Shown here: positions 19,465-28,161 of the stretch, piece by piece
Layout: the number at the start of each line of letters is the position of its first letter
Position numbering within the stretch: position 1 is the stretch's first letter
Assembly: GCA_036269915.1 (NCBI GenBank)
Contig: DATBDM010000156.1
Span: 1-45,971 of the forward strand
Origin: DATBDM01 sp036269915
Lineage (GTDB): Bacteria; Actinomycetota; Thermoleophilia; Solirubrobacterales; Solirubrobacteraceae
Length of the DNA: 45,971 bases
Direction: 5' to 3'
Made by a program: the position numbers and the translations under genes
Notes under the pieces: generated by a model
What the model saw: the letters and a program-made list of their open reading frames with translations, nothing else
Database searches by the model: none
What the model was told of the DNA's origin: nothing

Positions 19465-19677
19465 CTACGCCGCTGACAACGGAGGGAACTCGCCCGGCAC
19501 GCGCGGGCGGCGACGATCGCGGACCTCGCGCTGGCCGCCGCCGGTGTGCCCCGGCTCGCGGCGCTCCTGCTTGCGCCGGTCGACGATCACCGTGACGTTC
19601 GGATCGTCCGCGTAGTAGTCGACGAGCTTCTCGTAGAGCTCGCCCGACAGGGGTTCGGGGACGACGCAGTAGATCAC
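19465..19677 (-). CDS. Small conserved hypothetical protein, 70 aa
   Basis: VIYCVVPEPLSGELYEKLVD is followed by YYADDPNVTVIVDRRKQERR and a basic, glycine-rich tail. The N-terminal half looks like a small alpha/beta fold; the tail is probably disordered. I know this pattern only as a short conserved actinobacterial protein without a function. The GTG start is supported by TAGCAT eight bases upstream (19691-19686 on the minus strand) and no Shine-Dalgarno. It precedes rnhA with a 4-bp gap. Confidence 0.6.
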   Translation of the reverse strand: MIYCVVPEPLSGELYEKLVDYYADDPNVTVIVDRRKQERREPGHTGGGQREVRDRRRPRVPGEFPPLSAA

Positions 19678-19732
19678 AGGACCAGATGCTAGTGGAGCGG
19701 CCCGGGCGGGCTGCAATCGACCATCCGTCGAC

Positions 19733-20476
19733 TCATCCCGCGGTCGCGGCCGCGAGGTGCAGCATGCCGCGCTCGTCGGCCTCCGCGTTACCGCCGCGCT
19801 CGTGCTCCTCGAGCTCTGAGAGCTCGTCGCCCTGCGCATCCCGGCGGACGCCGCCGGCCTCGTCGGAGAGGTCGATCTCGTAGCGGTACCACGACAGCTC
19901 CCACATGACCGTGATGGCGACGACGCTGGGGCGCGCGTCGAGCGGGCGCACGCAGACCTCCGGAGCGCCCAGGGACCGCGCCACGCCGCCCACGGTACGC
20001 ACGTGCTCGGAGCTGTTGAAGACGTCGAGCGCGCGCTGCATCTTGAGGTCCGCGTTGGTCGGCACCGCGCGCACGTGACGCGGGGCGCGCGGCGGCCGGG
20101 CGATCGGGTCGGGCGCCGCCTCGACGGGCTCGGGCTCGTCGTAGGCGTCGTGCTCGTCCCAGCCGGGCTCGGCCTCGGCGGCCGCCGCGTCGAGCTCGGC
20201 GTTGACCTCGCGGGCGCGCTCGCGCCTGGCGCGTACGCGCTCGAGCCACGAGCGCCCGCGGCCCTCGCCGCGGGATCGGTGCAACGCGTACTCGTCCGCG
20301 CCGGCCTCGGGGATCCACCCCTCGTGCTGCGCGCGGGCGGTGCACAGCTCGCAGACCTGCTTGCGGGCGCCGCCGGCCAAGAACGGCTCAGCGTGCTCGC
20401 CGCGCAGCAGCGTGCGTCCGCAGATGTCGCAGGCGACATCGGTCTGGTTCGTGCGGATGTCGCGCGTGCGAGCCAC
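19733..20476 (-). CDS. Hypothetical protein with an N-terminal four-cysteine motif
   Basis: About 247 residues. Near the N-terminus ACDICGRTLLRGE and later QVCELCTARA give two C-x(2)-C pairs about 25 residues apart, a probable zinc ribbon. A charged R/E-rich helix and an acidic linker follow, then a C-terminal domain with MQRALDVFNSSEHVRTV and SVVAITVMWELSWYRYEIDL. I do not recognise a function. The GTG at 20476 is favoured by TAGCCT 11 bases upstream (20493-20488); TTG at 20497 is an alternative. It is flanked by the small 70-aa gene and the EF-G paralogue, all on the minus strand. Confidence 0.6.
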   Translation of the reverse strand: MARTRDIRTNQTDVACDICGRTLLRGEHAEPFLAGGARKQVCELCTARAQHEGWIPEAGADEYALHRSRGEGRGRSWLERVRARRERAREVNAELDAAAAEAEPGWDEHDAYDEPEPVEAAPDPIARPPRAPRHVRAVPTNADLKMQRALDVFNSSEHVRTVGGVARSLGAPEVCVRPLDARPSVVAITVMWELSWYRYEIDLSDEAGGVRRDAQGDELSELEEHERGGNAEADERGMLHLAAATAG

Positions 20477-20526
20477 CTCGGAGGGGCAGGCTAGCAACGC
20501 GCCCGCCCGCCCCTCCAGGCCTGCAA

Positions 20527-22587
20527 CTAGGCGGTCGCGGGCTCCTCCTCGCGCGTCTTGGCGACAACCTTCCCGGCCAGATGGGCCGGCACCTCCTCGT
20601 AGCGGACGAACTCCAGCACGTACTCGCCCTGGCCGCCGGTCATCGCCCTCAGATCGGGTGCGTAGGAGAGCATCTCCGCCATCGGCACCTCGGCCTTGAC
20701 CTCGGTCATCCCGCCCACGGCCTCGGTCCCGAGCGGTCGGCCGCGCCGCGACGAGAGGTCGCCCATGACATCGCCGACCGACTCGTCGGGCACCGACGCC
20801 GTCACGAGCATGATCGGCTCGAGCAGCACCGGGCCGGCCTCCTCGAGCGCCTGGCGCATGGCGATCGAGCCCGCCATCTTGAACGCCATCTCCGAGGAGT
20901 CGACGGAGTGATAGGAGCCGTCGAACAGCGTCACGCGCACGCCCTTGACGGGGAAGCCGGCCACCGCGCCGTGCTCCATCGCCTCGAGCACGCCCTTCTG
21001 CACCGCGGGGATGAAGCCCTGCGGGATCACGCCGCCCTTGATCGCGTTGACGAACTCGAAGCCGTCGCCGTCGCCCATCGGCTCGATCTCGATGTGGCAG
21101 TCGCCGAACTGACCCCGGCCGCCGGTCTGCTTCTTGTGGCGCCCGTGCGCCTTGGCGCCCGCCCGGATGGTCTCCTGGTAGGGCACGCGCGGCGGCTTGA
21201 GCGTCACCTCGGCGCCGAAGCGCGAGCGCATCCGCTCGACGATCACCTCGACGTGGATCTGCGAGAGGCCGGCGACGATCTGCTCGCCGGTCTGCGGGTC
21301 CCGGTGCAGGTCGATCGTGGGGTCCTCCTCCTGCAGCCGGCGCAGCGCGGTGAAGACCTTGTCCTCGTCGCCCTTGGCCTTCGCCTCGATCGCGAACGCC
21401 ATGACCGGGGCGGGGAGCCGGATCGTCGGCATCGAGACCGGCTCGTCGTGCCCGGCGAGCCAGTCGCCCGCCCGCGTCTCCTTGAGCTTCGCCACGGCGC
21501 CGATGTCACCCGGCCCGAACGCGTCGGTATGGGTGACCTCCTTGCCGCGTGGGACGAGCAGCTGCCCGACGCGCTCCTTGGCGTGGGCGCGCGTGTTCAT
21601 CACCGGCGTGTCGTGCGAGAGCGTGCCCTGGTAGACGCGGAACAGGTTGATGCGGCCCGCGAACGGGTCCGCGCGCGTCTTGAACACGTAGGCGTAGGTC
21701 TCGGCGTCCTCGGTGGGCTCGAGCGTCATGCCCTCGAGCTTCAGGCCGCCGTGCTGGACCGGCGAGGGCAGGTCGTCGACGATCGCGTCGAGCAGCCGGT
21801 TCGCGCCGAGCCGGTTGGTCGCGACGCCGCAGGTCACGGGGAAGATGTGCCCGTGGTCGGTCCCGTCCTCGAGCGCGGTGACTATCTCCTCGTGCGAGAT
21901 GTCCTCGCCCTCCAGGTAGCGCTCCATCAGCGCCTCGGAGTTCTCGGCCACCTCGTCCATCAGCTTCTCGCGGTACTCCTGGGCGAGATCGGCGATCGAC
22001 TCGGGGATCGGGATCTCCCGGCACCCCTCGTCGTCGTACTCGTAGGCCTTCATGTCGACGAGGTCGACGAGCCCGGAGACCTCCTGCTCGGCCCCGATCG
22101 GGATCTCCGTCGCGACCACGTGCGGGCCGAAGGCCGCCTTCAGCGAGTCCAGCGTGCGGAAGAAGTCCGCGCGCTCGCGGTCGAGCATGTTCACGAAGAC
22201 CAGCCGGGCGACGCCCAGCTCCTGCGCGCGCTCCCACAGCCGCTGCGTGCCGACCTCGACGCCGAGGACCGCGTTGACGACGAACACCGCCGATTCGCAG
22301 ACGCGCAGCGCACCGAGCGCGTCGGCGATGAACGACGGCTCGCCCGGGGTGTCGATCAGGTTGACCTTCACGTCGCGCCACTCGAACGAGGCCAGCGACG
22401 CGGAGATCGACATCCCGCGCGCCTGCTCGTCCTCGTCGGAGTCGGAGACGGTGGTGCCGTCGCCGACGGAGCCCAGCCGGGTGACCGCACCGGCCTCGAA
22501 CAGCAGGGCCTCGTGCAGCGAGGTCTTCCCGCTGCCACGGTGACCGACGAGCGCGACGTTGCGGATCCTGTCTGCGGCATGAGTCAT
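20527..22587 (-). CDS. Elongation factor G-like GTPase (EF-G paralogue)
   Basis: A 686-residue protein with full EF-G architecture: G domain, domain II, and domains III-V (HKKQTGGRGQFGDCHIEIEP in domain IV; VMGDLSSRRGRPLGTE in domain V). The P-loop is GHRGSGKTSL rather than the canonical GHIDAGKTT, G3 is DTPGEPSF, and the G4 motif reads NMLD where NKxD is expected. That places it with the EF-G2/FusA2-type paralogues whose role in translation is unclear, not with the main fusA. GGAG repeats precede the ATG at 22587. It has its own promoter in the divergent gap with the GGDEF-EAL gene. Confidence 0.85.
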   Translation of the reverse strand: MTHAADRIRNVALVGHRGSGKTSLHEALLFEAGAVTRLGSVGDGTTVSDSDEDEQARGMSISASLASFEWRDVKVNLIDTPGEPSFIADALGALRVCESAVFVVNAVLGVEVGTQRLWERAQELGVARLVFVNMLDRERADFFRTLDSLKAAFGPHVVATEIPIGAEQEVSGLVDLVDMKAYEYDDEGCREIPIPESIADLAQEYREKLMDEVAENSEALMERYLEGEDISHEEIVTALEDGTDHGHIFPVTCGVATNRLGANRLLDAIVDDLPSPVQHGGLKLEGMTLEPTEDAETYAYVFKTRADPFAGRINLFRVYQGTLSHDTPVMNTRAHAKERVGQLLVPRGKEVTHTDAFGPGDIGAVAKLKETRAGDWLAGHDEPVSMPTIRLPAPVMAFAIEAKAKGDEDKVFTALRRLQEEDPTIDLHRDPQTGEQIVAGLSQIHVEVIVERMRSRFGAEVTLKPPRVPYQETIRAGAKAHGRHKKQTGGRGQFGDCHIEIEPMGDGDGFEFVNAIKGGVIPQGFIPAVQKGVLEAMEHGAVAGFPVKGVRVTLFDGSYHSVDSSEMAFKMAGSIAMRQALEEAGPVLLEPIMLVTASVPDESVGDVMGDLSSRRGRPLGTEAVGGMTEVKAEVPMAEMLSYAPDLRAMTGGQGEYVLEFVRYEEVPAHLAGKVVAKTREEEPATA

Positions 22588-22651
22588 GCCACACGCTCCT
22601 CTCCTCGCCTCCCGCCGCTCTCCCCGGCAGGAGATGGACCAAGAGCGGCGC

Positions 22652-22680
22652 ACGATACGCGGGACCGGCGTGGCGCTCAA
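22652..22680 (-). promoter_or_regulatory. Promoter of the EF-G paralogue
   Basis: On the minus strand TTGAGC (22680-22675) and TATCGT (22657-22652) are 17 bp apart. The -10 box lies 64 bp before the ATG, so this transcript has a real leader with a strong Shine-Dalgarno site. The same -35 sequence occurs before the L,D-transpeptidase gene. Confidence 0.55.
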
Positions 22681-22734
22681 GCCCGGAGGGCCTGCGCCGA
22701 CCACGGGGCTGTGGCCCTGACCGATGGAGCACGC

Positions 22735-24990
22735 ATGCCCGCGCGCTGGAGCGCGGTGCTGGCGGCCGTCCTCGTCGCGGCCGGCGCCGTGGCCGCCCTT
22801 GCTTCCGGCCCGACGCCGCGCGCCCTGGCCGAGGGCTGGTACTGGGCGCGCATCGGCGCCGAGCTGCTCGCCGCCGCGCTGCTGATCGCCCGCGTGGGCA
22901 GGTCCGGTCCCGAGCGCCTCGGCTGGGCGATGCTCGCCGCCGGCGTGCTGTCGTGGACGGTCGGCGACGTCGTCCACGGCACCGGCGACCCCTATCTCGG
23001 CGCGCGCGTGCCGGTCGCCGCGCTGCTGTGGCTGCTCTGCTACGCCGCCGTCTACGCCGGCCTGGCGCTGCTCACCCGCCGGCTCCTGCTGCGCTCGCAG
23101 GCCGGGGTGTGGCTCGACGGCGTGATCCTGGGGCTGGCGCTGGCCGCGGTCTGCGCCGCGATGCTTATCGACGGCGTGCTGCGCGCGGTCGACCGCACGG
23201 GCGCCGAGGTCGCCGTCAACCTCGCCTACCCCGTCGCCGACGTCGCGCTCGTCGGCCTCGCCGCCGGCGCGTGGGCCGTCTCCGGCTGGCGTCCGCCGCC
23301 CGCCTGGCGCCTGCTGCTCGCCGGCACCGTCTCGATGCTGATCGGCGACGCGGCCTACTTCATCGCCTGGGGCCGCCACGGCTACGTCTACGGCCAGGGC
23401 GCACCGTTCGAGGCCGCCTGGGCGCTCGCCTTCCTCGGCTTCGCGGTCGCCGCCTGGCGCCCGCCGGGCCGCGGCGACTCGGTCCGCCCGCGCGTCTGGG
23501 GAACGACCGCCGTGCCCGCCGCGGTCACCGTCATGGCCACCTGCCTGCTCGCGCTCGACCACTGGACCGACTCATCGACGGCCACCGTGGTCCTTGCCGC
23601 GACGGCCATGTTCGTGGTCGCGGTGCGCAGCATCCTCAGCGTGCGCGAGCTGCGCCAGCTCGTACTCAGCCGCCGCGAGGCGATGACCGACGAGCTCACC
23701 GGCCTGGCCAACCGCCGCGCCCTGCTGCGCGCGCTCGAGACCGCCTGCGATGCCGAGGAGCCCACCGGCGCGCTGCTGCTCTGCGACCTCGACGGCTTCA
23801 AGGAGTTCAACGACACGCTCGGCCACGAAGCCGGCGACGACCTGCTGCGCGAGACCGCGGCGCGGATCGAGCGCGCGATGGAGCCCGACGCCACCGTCGC
23901 CCGCCTCGGCGGCGACGAGTTCGCCGTGCTCGCGCACGGCGCCGGCCGCGCGACCGCCATGGACCTCGCGCGCCGGATCCGCGAGACGCTGACCGAACCG
24001 CTGCCGGTCGCGGGAATCGCGGCGCGGCTGGACGTCAGCGTGGGCGTCGCGCTGATGCCCGAGCACACGAAGAGCGCGCTCGGCCTGCTGCGCCGTGCCG
24101 ACGTCGCCATGTACAGCGCCAAGGGCGACCACCTCGGCGTCGAGGTCTACGACGCGTCGCGCGACGAGCACTCGCGCGAGCGCCTCGTGCTGGCCGGCGA
24201 GCTGCGCGACGCGGTCGCGACCGGCGATCTCGAGGTCCACTTCCAGCCCAAGGCGGAGATCGCGAGCGGCCGGATCGTCGGCGCCGAGGCGCTGGTGCGC
24301 TGGCGCCATCCCGAGCGCGGCCTGCTGTTCCCCGACGCCTTCCTGCCCGCGGCCGAGCAGGCGGGCCTGATGCGCCCGCTCACGCTCGTGGTGCTCGACC
24401 GCGCGCTCGCCGCCTGTGGACGCTGGGGCGCCGCCGGCCGGGCGCTCGGCGTCGCCGTCAACCTCTCGGCCTCCAACCTGCTCGACGCGTCGCTGCCGGG
24501 CGAGGTCGCGACGCTGCTGGCGAGGCACGGCGTCGCGCCGTCGCAGCTCACGCTCGAGGTCACCGAGGGCACGATCCTCGCCAACCCGCTGCGCAGCGGC
24601 GAGGTGCTGGCGGAGATCCGCCACCTCGGCGTCGCCGTTTCGCTCGACGACTTCGGCACGGGCCACTCGTCGCTCAGCCACGTCAAGCGGCTGCCCGTCG
24701 ACGAGCTCAAGATCGACCGCTCCTTCGTGGCGGGCCTGGCGACCGACACCACCGACCGGGCGATCGTCGAGGCGATCGTCCGCCTGGCGTGCTCGCTCGG
24801 GCTCAACGCGGTGGCCGAGGGTGTGGAGGACGACGAGATCCTCACCCGGCTGCGCGAGCAGGGGTGCGCCCTGGCCCAGGGCTACCTGTTCAGCCGCCCG
24901 CTGCCCGAGGACGACTTCACGGCGTGGCTCGACGCGCGCGAGCTCACGCTCCCGCGCGGCCGCCGCGCCGCGGCGCGGCAGCCGTCCTAG
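22735..24990 (+). CDS. Membrane GGDEF-EAL protein
   Basis: A 751-residue protein. About eight or nine N-terminal membrane helices (to residue ~305) form an uncharacterised sensor. The GGDEF domain follows (TDELTGLANRR, CDLDGFKEFND, LGGDEF); its inhibitory site is degenerate (MEPD instead of RxxD). The EAL domain keeps the catalytic motifs: AEALVRW, LEVTEG, LDDFGTGHSSL, LKIDRSFV and AEGVEDDEI. It is probably a c-di-GMP phosphodiesterase, possibly bifunctional. GGAG precedes the ATG at 22735. The stop shares CTAG at 24987-24990 with the sigma factor gene. Confidence 0.9.
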   Translation: MPARWSAVLAAVLVAAGAVAALASGPTPRALAEGWYWARIGAELLAAALLIARVGRSGPERLGWAMLAAGVLSWTVGDVVHGTGDPYLGARVPVAALLWLLCYAAVYAGLALLTRRLLLRSQAGVWLDGVILGLALAAVCAAMLIDGVLRAVDRTGAEVAVNLAYPVADVALVGLAAGAWAVSGWRPPPAWRLLLAGTVSMLIGDAAYFIAWGRHGYVYGQGAPFEAAWALAFLGFAVAAWRPPGRGDSVRPRVWGTTAVPAAVTVMATCLLALDHWTDSSTATVVLAATAMFVVAVRSILSVRELRQLVLSRREAMTDELTGLANRRALLRALETACDAEEPTGALLLCDLDGFKEFNDTLGHEAGDDLLRETAARIERAMEPDATVARLGGDEFAVLAHGAGRATAMDLARRIRETLTEPLPVAGIAARLDVSVGVALMPEHTKSALGLLRRADVAMYSAKGDHLGVEVYDASRDEHSRERLVLAGELRDAVATGDLEVHFQPKAEIASGRIVGAEALVRWRHPERGLLFPDAFLPAAEQAGLMRPLTLVVLDRALAACGRWGAAGRALGVAVNLSASNLLDASLPGEVATLLARHGVAPSQLTLEVTEGTILANPLRSGEVLAEIRHLGVAVSLDDFGTGHSSLSHVKRLPVDELKIDRSFVAGLATDTTDRAIVEAIVRLACSLGLNAVAEGVEDDEILTRLREQGCALAQGYLFSRPLPEDDFTAWLDARELTLPRGRRAAARQPS

Positions 24991-25790
24991 TCGCGCAGGT
25001 TGTCGCCCTGCAGTCGGCTCTTGAGCCGCAGCACGGCCTTCGTGTGCAGCTGGGAGATCCGCGACTCGGTGACGCCGAGGACCTCGCCGATCTCGCGCAG
25101 GGTCAGGTTCTCGTAGTAGTAGAGGGCGATGACGAGCTTCTCGCGCTCGGGCAGCGCCGAGATCGCGTCCGCGAGGCGGTCCTTGAGCTCGGAGGCGTCG
25201 AGGAGCTGCTGCGGATCGGGGGCGTCGGGGTCGCGCAGGGTGTCCAGCAGCGACACCTGGTCGCCGGAGGAGTCCGACGTCGCCCACAGCTCGTCGAGGG
25301 CGACGACCGTCGACGTCGAGATCTTGACCAGCGCCTCCTGGAACTCCTCGTCGGAGATCCCCAGCTCGAGCGCCATCTCCTCGTCGGTGGGAGCGCGGTG
25401 CAGCCGGTGCTCGAGCTTGCCGTGGACGCGCTCGATCTCACGGGCGCGGGCGCGGACGGACCGCGGCACCCAGTCGAGCGCGCGCAGCTCGTCGATGATC
25501 GCGCCCTTGATGCGCGTGATCGCGTACGTCTCGAACTTGATCTCGCGCTCGATGTCGAAGCGCTCGATCGCGTTGATCAGTCCGATCAGCCCGTAGGAGA
25601 TGAGATCGGCCTCTTCGACGTGCGCAGGCAGGCCCGAGGACATGCGGCCGGCCACGTACTTGACGAGAGGCGAGTAGGCGACCACGAGCTGCTCGCGGGC
25701 ACGCTCGTTGCCGTCGGCCTTGTACCGACGCCAGAGGTCCCGCAACTCGATCGCTTTCACGTTGGTTTCCAGTGCGGTCCCCCTAGGCAC
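24987..25790 (-). CDS. RNA polymerase sigma factor, WhiG/FliA family
   Basis: About 267 residues with sigma-70 regions 2 (LVVAYSPLVKYVAGRM, ISYGLIGLINAIERFD, TYAITRIKGAIIDELRALDWVPRS), 3 (ELGISDEEFQEALVKIS) and 4 (ALPEREKLVIALYYYENLTL then EIGEVLGVTESRISQLH). DWVPRS is typical of group 3 sigma factors of the FliA/WhiG type, which direct motility genes or, in Streptomyces, sporulation. No flagellar gene is present here. The GTG at 25790 lies inside the xerC stop (GTGCCTAG), giving an 8-bp overlap; GTG at 25760 is another possible start. An anti-sigma factor is not adjacent. Confidence 0.9.
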   Translation of the reverse strand: MPRGTALETNVKAIELRDLWRRYKADGNERAREQLVVAYSPLVKYVAGRMSSGLPAHVEEADLISYGLIGLINAIERFDIEREIKFETYAITRIKGAIIDELRALDWVPRSVRARAREIERVHGKLEHRLHRAPTDEEMALELGISDEEFQEALVKISTSTVVALDELWATSDSSGDQVSLLDTLRDPDAPDPQQLLDASELKDRLADAISALPEREKLVIALYYYENLTLREIGEVLGVTESRISQLHTKAVLRLKSRLQGDNLRD

Positions 25791-26715
25791 GCGGGTGGCT
25801 TCGTGCATACGCCGCACGCAACCGCGCTGACTCTACCCGAGTGTAGACCTGGGTAGTGGAAATGGACGAGTGGCCCAGCAGCTCCTGGATGGCGCGGAGG
25901 TCCGCCCCGCCCTCCAGGAGATGAGTCGCGAAGGAGTGCCGCAGGGCGTGCGGATGAACCGCGCCCTGGGTCGCCGCGTGACGTGCCCAGGCTCGCAGGC
26001 GGCGCCGGACGTCGGACGTCGAGAGCCGTCGGCCAGACTTCGAGAGCAACAGCGCCGGAGGGCTCTCGGCGGCCTCCAGCGCGGGTCGGCCGCGCTCGAG
26101 GTAGCGCGCGACGGCCTGGAGCGCAGGCTCGCCGGCGGGCACGAAACGGGTCTTGGATCCCTTGCCCTCGACCCGCAGCTGCTCGCCGTCGAAGTCGACC
26201 CAGCTCAGCTCGAGGTCGACGAGCTCCTCGGCGCGCAGGCCGCACCCGTAGGCGAGCTCGAACATGGCGCGATCGCGCAGCTCCAGCGGCGCCGAGGCGG
26301 GGATCGCGTCGAGCAGCCCGGCGACGTCGTTGGGCTTGAGCGTCCGCGGCAGCCGCTCCGGCTGCTTGGGCGCGGGCAGCAGGTCGGCGGGGTTGGAGCC
26401 GAGCTCGCCGTGCTCGACGAGCGTGCGGAAGAAGGAGCGCACGGCGGCCAGCTTGCGGGCCATCGTGCTCGGGGCGCAGCCGCGGTCGGACAGCCGCATC
26501 GCGTAGCGGCGCAGCACCCGGTAGGTCACGTCGGCGGGCGCCATCCCCTGCGCGCCGGCCCAGGTCGCGAGCTCGCCGACGTCCGTGCCGTACGCGCGGC
26601 GCGTGCGCTCGGCCGCGGCGCGGCGCTGCAGCTCGCGGTCGAAGCGCCGCAGGGCGCTCCCCCAGGCCTCGCTAGCCTGCGAACCCGTGGCGCAGTTCTT
26701 CATCGACACCGACAC
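25783..26715 (-). CDS. xerC: Tyrosine recombinase XerC/XerD
   Basis: A 310-residue protein with an N-terminal SAM-like core-binding domain (TRRAYGTDVGELATW, STMARKLAAVRSFFRTL) and a catalytic domain with the R-K-H-R-H-Y set: GCGLRAEELV, GKGSKTR, HPHALRHSFATH, LGHSSISTTQVYT. It resolves chromosome dimers at dif; length and lack of cargo favour the housekeeping Xer over a phage integrase. The start may be ATG 26715 or 26703; both overlap the start of the divergent gene at 26687, whose promoter lies inside xerC. The sigma factor gene follows with overlap. Confidence 0.88.
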   Translation of the reverse strand: MSVSMKNCATGSQASEAWGSALRRFDRELQRRAAAERTRRAYGTDVGELATWAGAQGMAPADVTYRVLRRYAMRLSDRGCAPSTMARKLAAVRSFFRTLVEHGELGSNPADLLPAPKQPERLPRTLKPNDVAGLLDAIPASAPLELRDRAMFELAYGCGLRAEELVDLELSWVDFDGEQLRVEGKGSKTRFVPAGEPALQAVARYLERGRPALEAAESPPALLLSKSGRRLSTSDVRRRLRAWARHAATQGAVHPHALRHSFATHLLEGGADLRAIQELLGHSSISTTQVYTRVESARLRAAYARSHPRA

Positions 26716-27019
26716 GGGTCAGGTCGCCTCTCTGCGCCAGCTGTCGGAGACCGGCGTGACGCCGCCCGGCGGCGTGCCGCCACGGCCCTGGCATCCCGTG
26801 CGGGGCACGGGAGACGCGTCCACGATGTGGTACGCGGTGCTGCGCAAGCAGGTCAAGGGCGTGTACATCGGCACGTTGGCTCTTCGCCATTCTGACCATC
26901 ATGCCTCCCTGCTGCAGGCGGGATGGCAGGAGGTTCCGGTCGAGGAGATCGCCGCCATGACGGGCGAGACGCCCGCCACGAACCTCTTCACGCAGGAGAT
27001 CCGGCGCCGCCCTAGCTGA
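26687..27019 (+). CDS. Hypothetical protein, 110 aa
   Basis: VAQFFIDTDTGQVASLRQLSE begins this protein, which continues with a proline-rich stretch, TMWYAVLRKQVKGVYIGTLAL and WQEVPVEEIAAMTG. No family recognised; small alpha/beta protein without membrane segments. The GTG start has TAGCCT (26673-26678) eight bases upstream and no Shine-Dalgarno. It overlaps the 5' end of xerC head-to-head by 29 bp if xerC starts at 26715, and its stop overlaps the stop of the L,D-transpeptidase gene by 8 bp. Confidence 0.55.
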   Translation: MAQFFIDTDTGQVASLRQLSETGVTPPGGVPPRPWHPVRGTGDASTMWYAVLRKQVKGVYIGTLALRHSDHHASLLQAGWQEVPVEEIAAMTGETPATNLFTQEIRRRPS

Positions 27020-28061
27020 TGTAGATCGGCGCCCCGACGGGCACCTGGGGGTACAGCTCGATGACGTCGGGGATGCGCATGCGCACGCAGCCGTGCGACG
27101 CGGCGTGGCCGATCGAGCCGTACTCGCTGGGGTCGATGCCGTGGATGCCGGCGCCGTTGAAGATGCCCAGCCAGCGCGCCTTGAGCGGGTTCTCGGGCGT
27201 GCCGCCCGGGACGACCTTGCCGCGGTCGGCCGGTGCGACCCAGTCGGAGTTGGGCATCGTCCAGGCGGGGTCCACGGCCTTGTTCTGGATGTGGTAGAGC
27301 CCAGCCGGGGTCTCGAGCCCCTGCATTCCGATCGCCACCGAGTAGGTCTTGGCGAGCTTGAGGTCCTTGTAGAGCGAGAGCGTGAACGAGGAGCGGTGCA
27401 CGACGAGGACCGCCGGGTACTTCGAGGCCAGCTCGCTGGTCGTCACCTTCGGCTCGACGACGCTCGTGCGCACCTGGACCGGGTGCCGCGGGCCGGTGGA
27501 GAGCAGCGTGCGGGTGATCGCGTGACGCAGCGGCACCTGGCGGACGGTGAGGCCGGTGGCCGACGGGGTCGGGTTCACGACGCCGCCGGAGAGGTCGAGC
27601 GAAGCGTCCTTCGCCGGCGTGTCGATGTCGCCCGCCACGCGGTCGATGAGCTTGCGGATCGCCGGTCGCGAGTACGTGATCCTCGCGGCGACGTCGTCGT
27701 CGATGCGGTTGTCGCGCAGCTCGCGCCACGTACGCGAGAGCAGGCCGCCCTGGCGCGAGGCGGCGAGCGCCTCGTCGACGGAGCCGTCGACGTCGAGCCC
27801 GATCGCCGCGCGCGACGGGCGCAGGACGTAGCGCTGGTCACCATGGCGGACGACCACCTTGCGGTTGAGCGGCTCCAGCAGCGTCGAGCGCACCTTGGTG
27901 CGTGCCTGGGCGACCGTGAGGCCTCCGACCGGGACGCCGTTGACCTTGACCCCCTTGGCGATCGTGTCGCGCTTGGAGTGGTCGAACGCGTACACACCTG
28001 CGGCGGAGGCGCCGAGGAACACGACGAGCAGGACGGAGAGAGCGGCGAGGCGCTTGGTCAT
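27012..28061 (-). CDS. L,D-transpeptidase (YkuD) with peptidoglycan-binding-like domain
   Basis: A 349-residue exported protein. The N-terminus KRLAALSVLLVVFLGASAAG is a signal peptide or anchor. A middle region (GVKVNGVPVGGLTVAQARTK and repeats of that type) resembles PG_binding_4 domains. The C-terminal YkuD domain has the catalytic HGIDP...GHAASHGCVRM motif with the nucleophilic Cys near residue 330. It cross-links peptidoglycan stem peptides (3-3 links) or attaches proteins in the wall. A TTGAGC/TACCAT promoter lies upstream. Its stop overlaps the convergent gene at 26687-27019. Confidence 0.9.
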   Translation of the reverse strand: MTKRLAALSVLLVVFLGASAAGVYAFDHSKRDTIAKGVKVNGVPVGGLTVAQARTKVRSTLLEPLNRKVVVRHGDQRYVLRPSRAAIGLDVDGSVDEALAASRQGGLLSRTWRELRDNRIDDDVAARITYSRPAIRKLIDRVAGDIDTPAKDASLDLSGGVVNPTPSATGLTVRQVPLRHAITRTLLSTGPRHPVQVRTSVVEPKVTTSELASKYPAVLVVHRSSFTLSLYKDLKLAKTYSVAIGMQGLETPAGLYHIQNKAVDPAWTMPNSDWVAPADRGKVVPGGTPENPLKARWLGIFNGAGIHGIDPSEYGSIGHAASHGCVRMRIPDVIELYPQVPVGAPIYIS

Positions 28062-28101
28062 GGGCGGAGGAGCGGGGTCGCGGGCGCAGGCGTGCGAGAC
28101 G

Positions 28102-28129
28102 ATGGTAGAGCCGAACGCCGACCGCTCAA
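28102..28129 (-). promoter_or_regulatory. Promoter of the L,D-transpeptidase gene
   Basis: On the minus strand TTGAGC (28129-28124) and TACCAT (28107-28102) are 16 bp apart, 40 bp before the ATG. The -35 matches that of the EF-G paralogue promoter. Confidence 0.5.
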
Positions 28130-28161
28130 GCCCTGCAAGCGCGCTGGCGCGTCGGAGCCAC

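Noticed and set aside
20581..24990. A 1469-codon plus-strand frame
   Set aside because: Only its last 751 codons (from 22735) are real; the earlier part is the antisense shadow of the EF-G paralogue.
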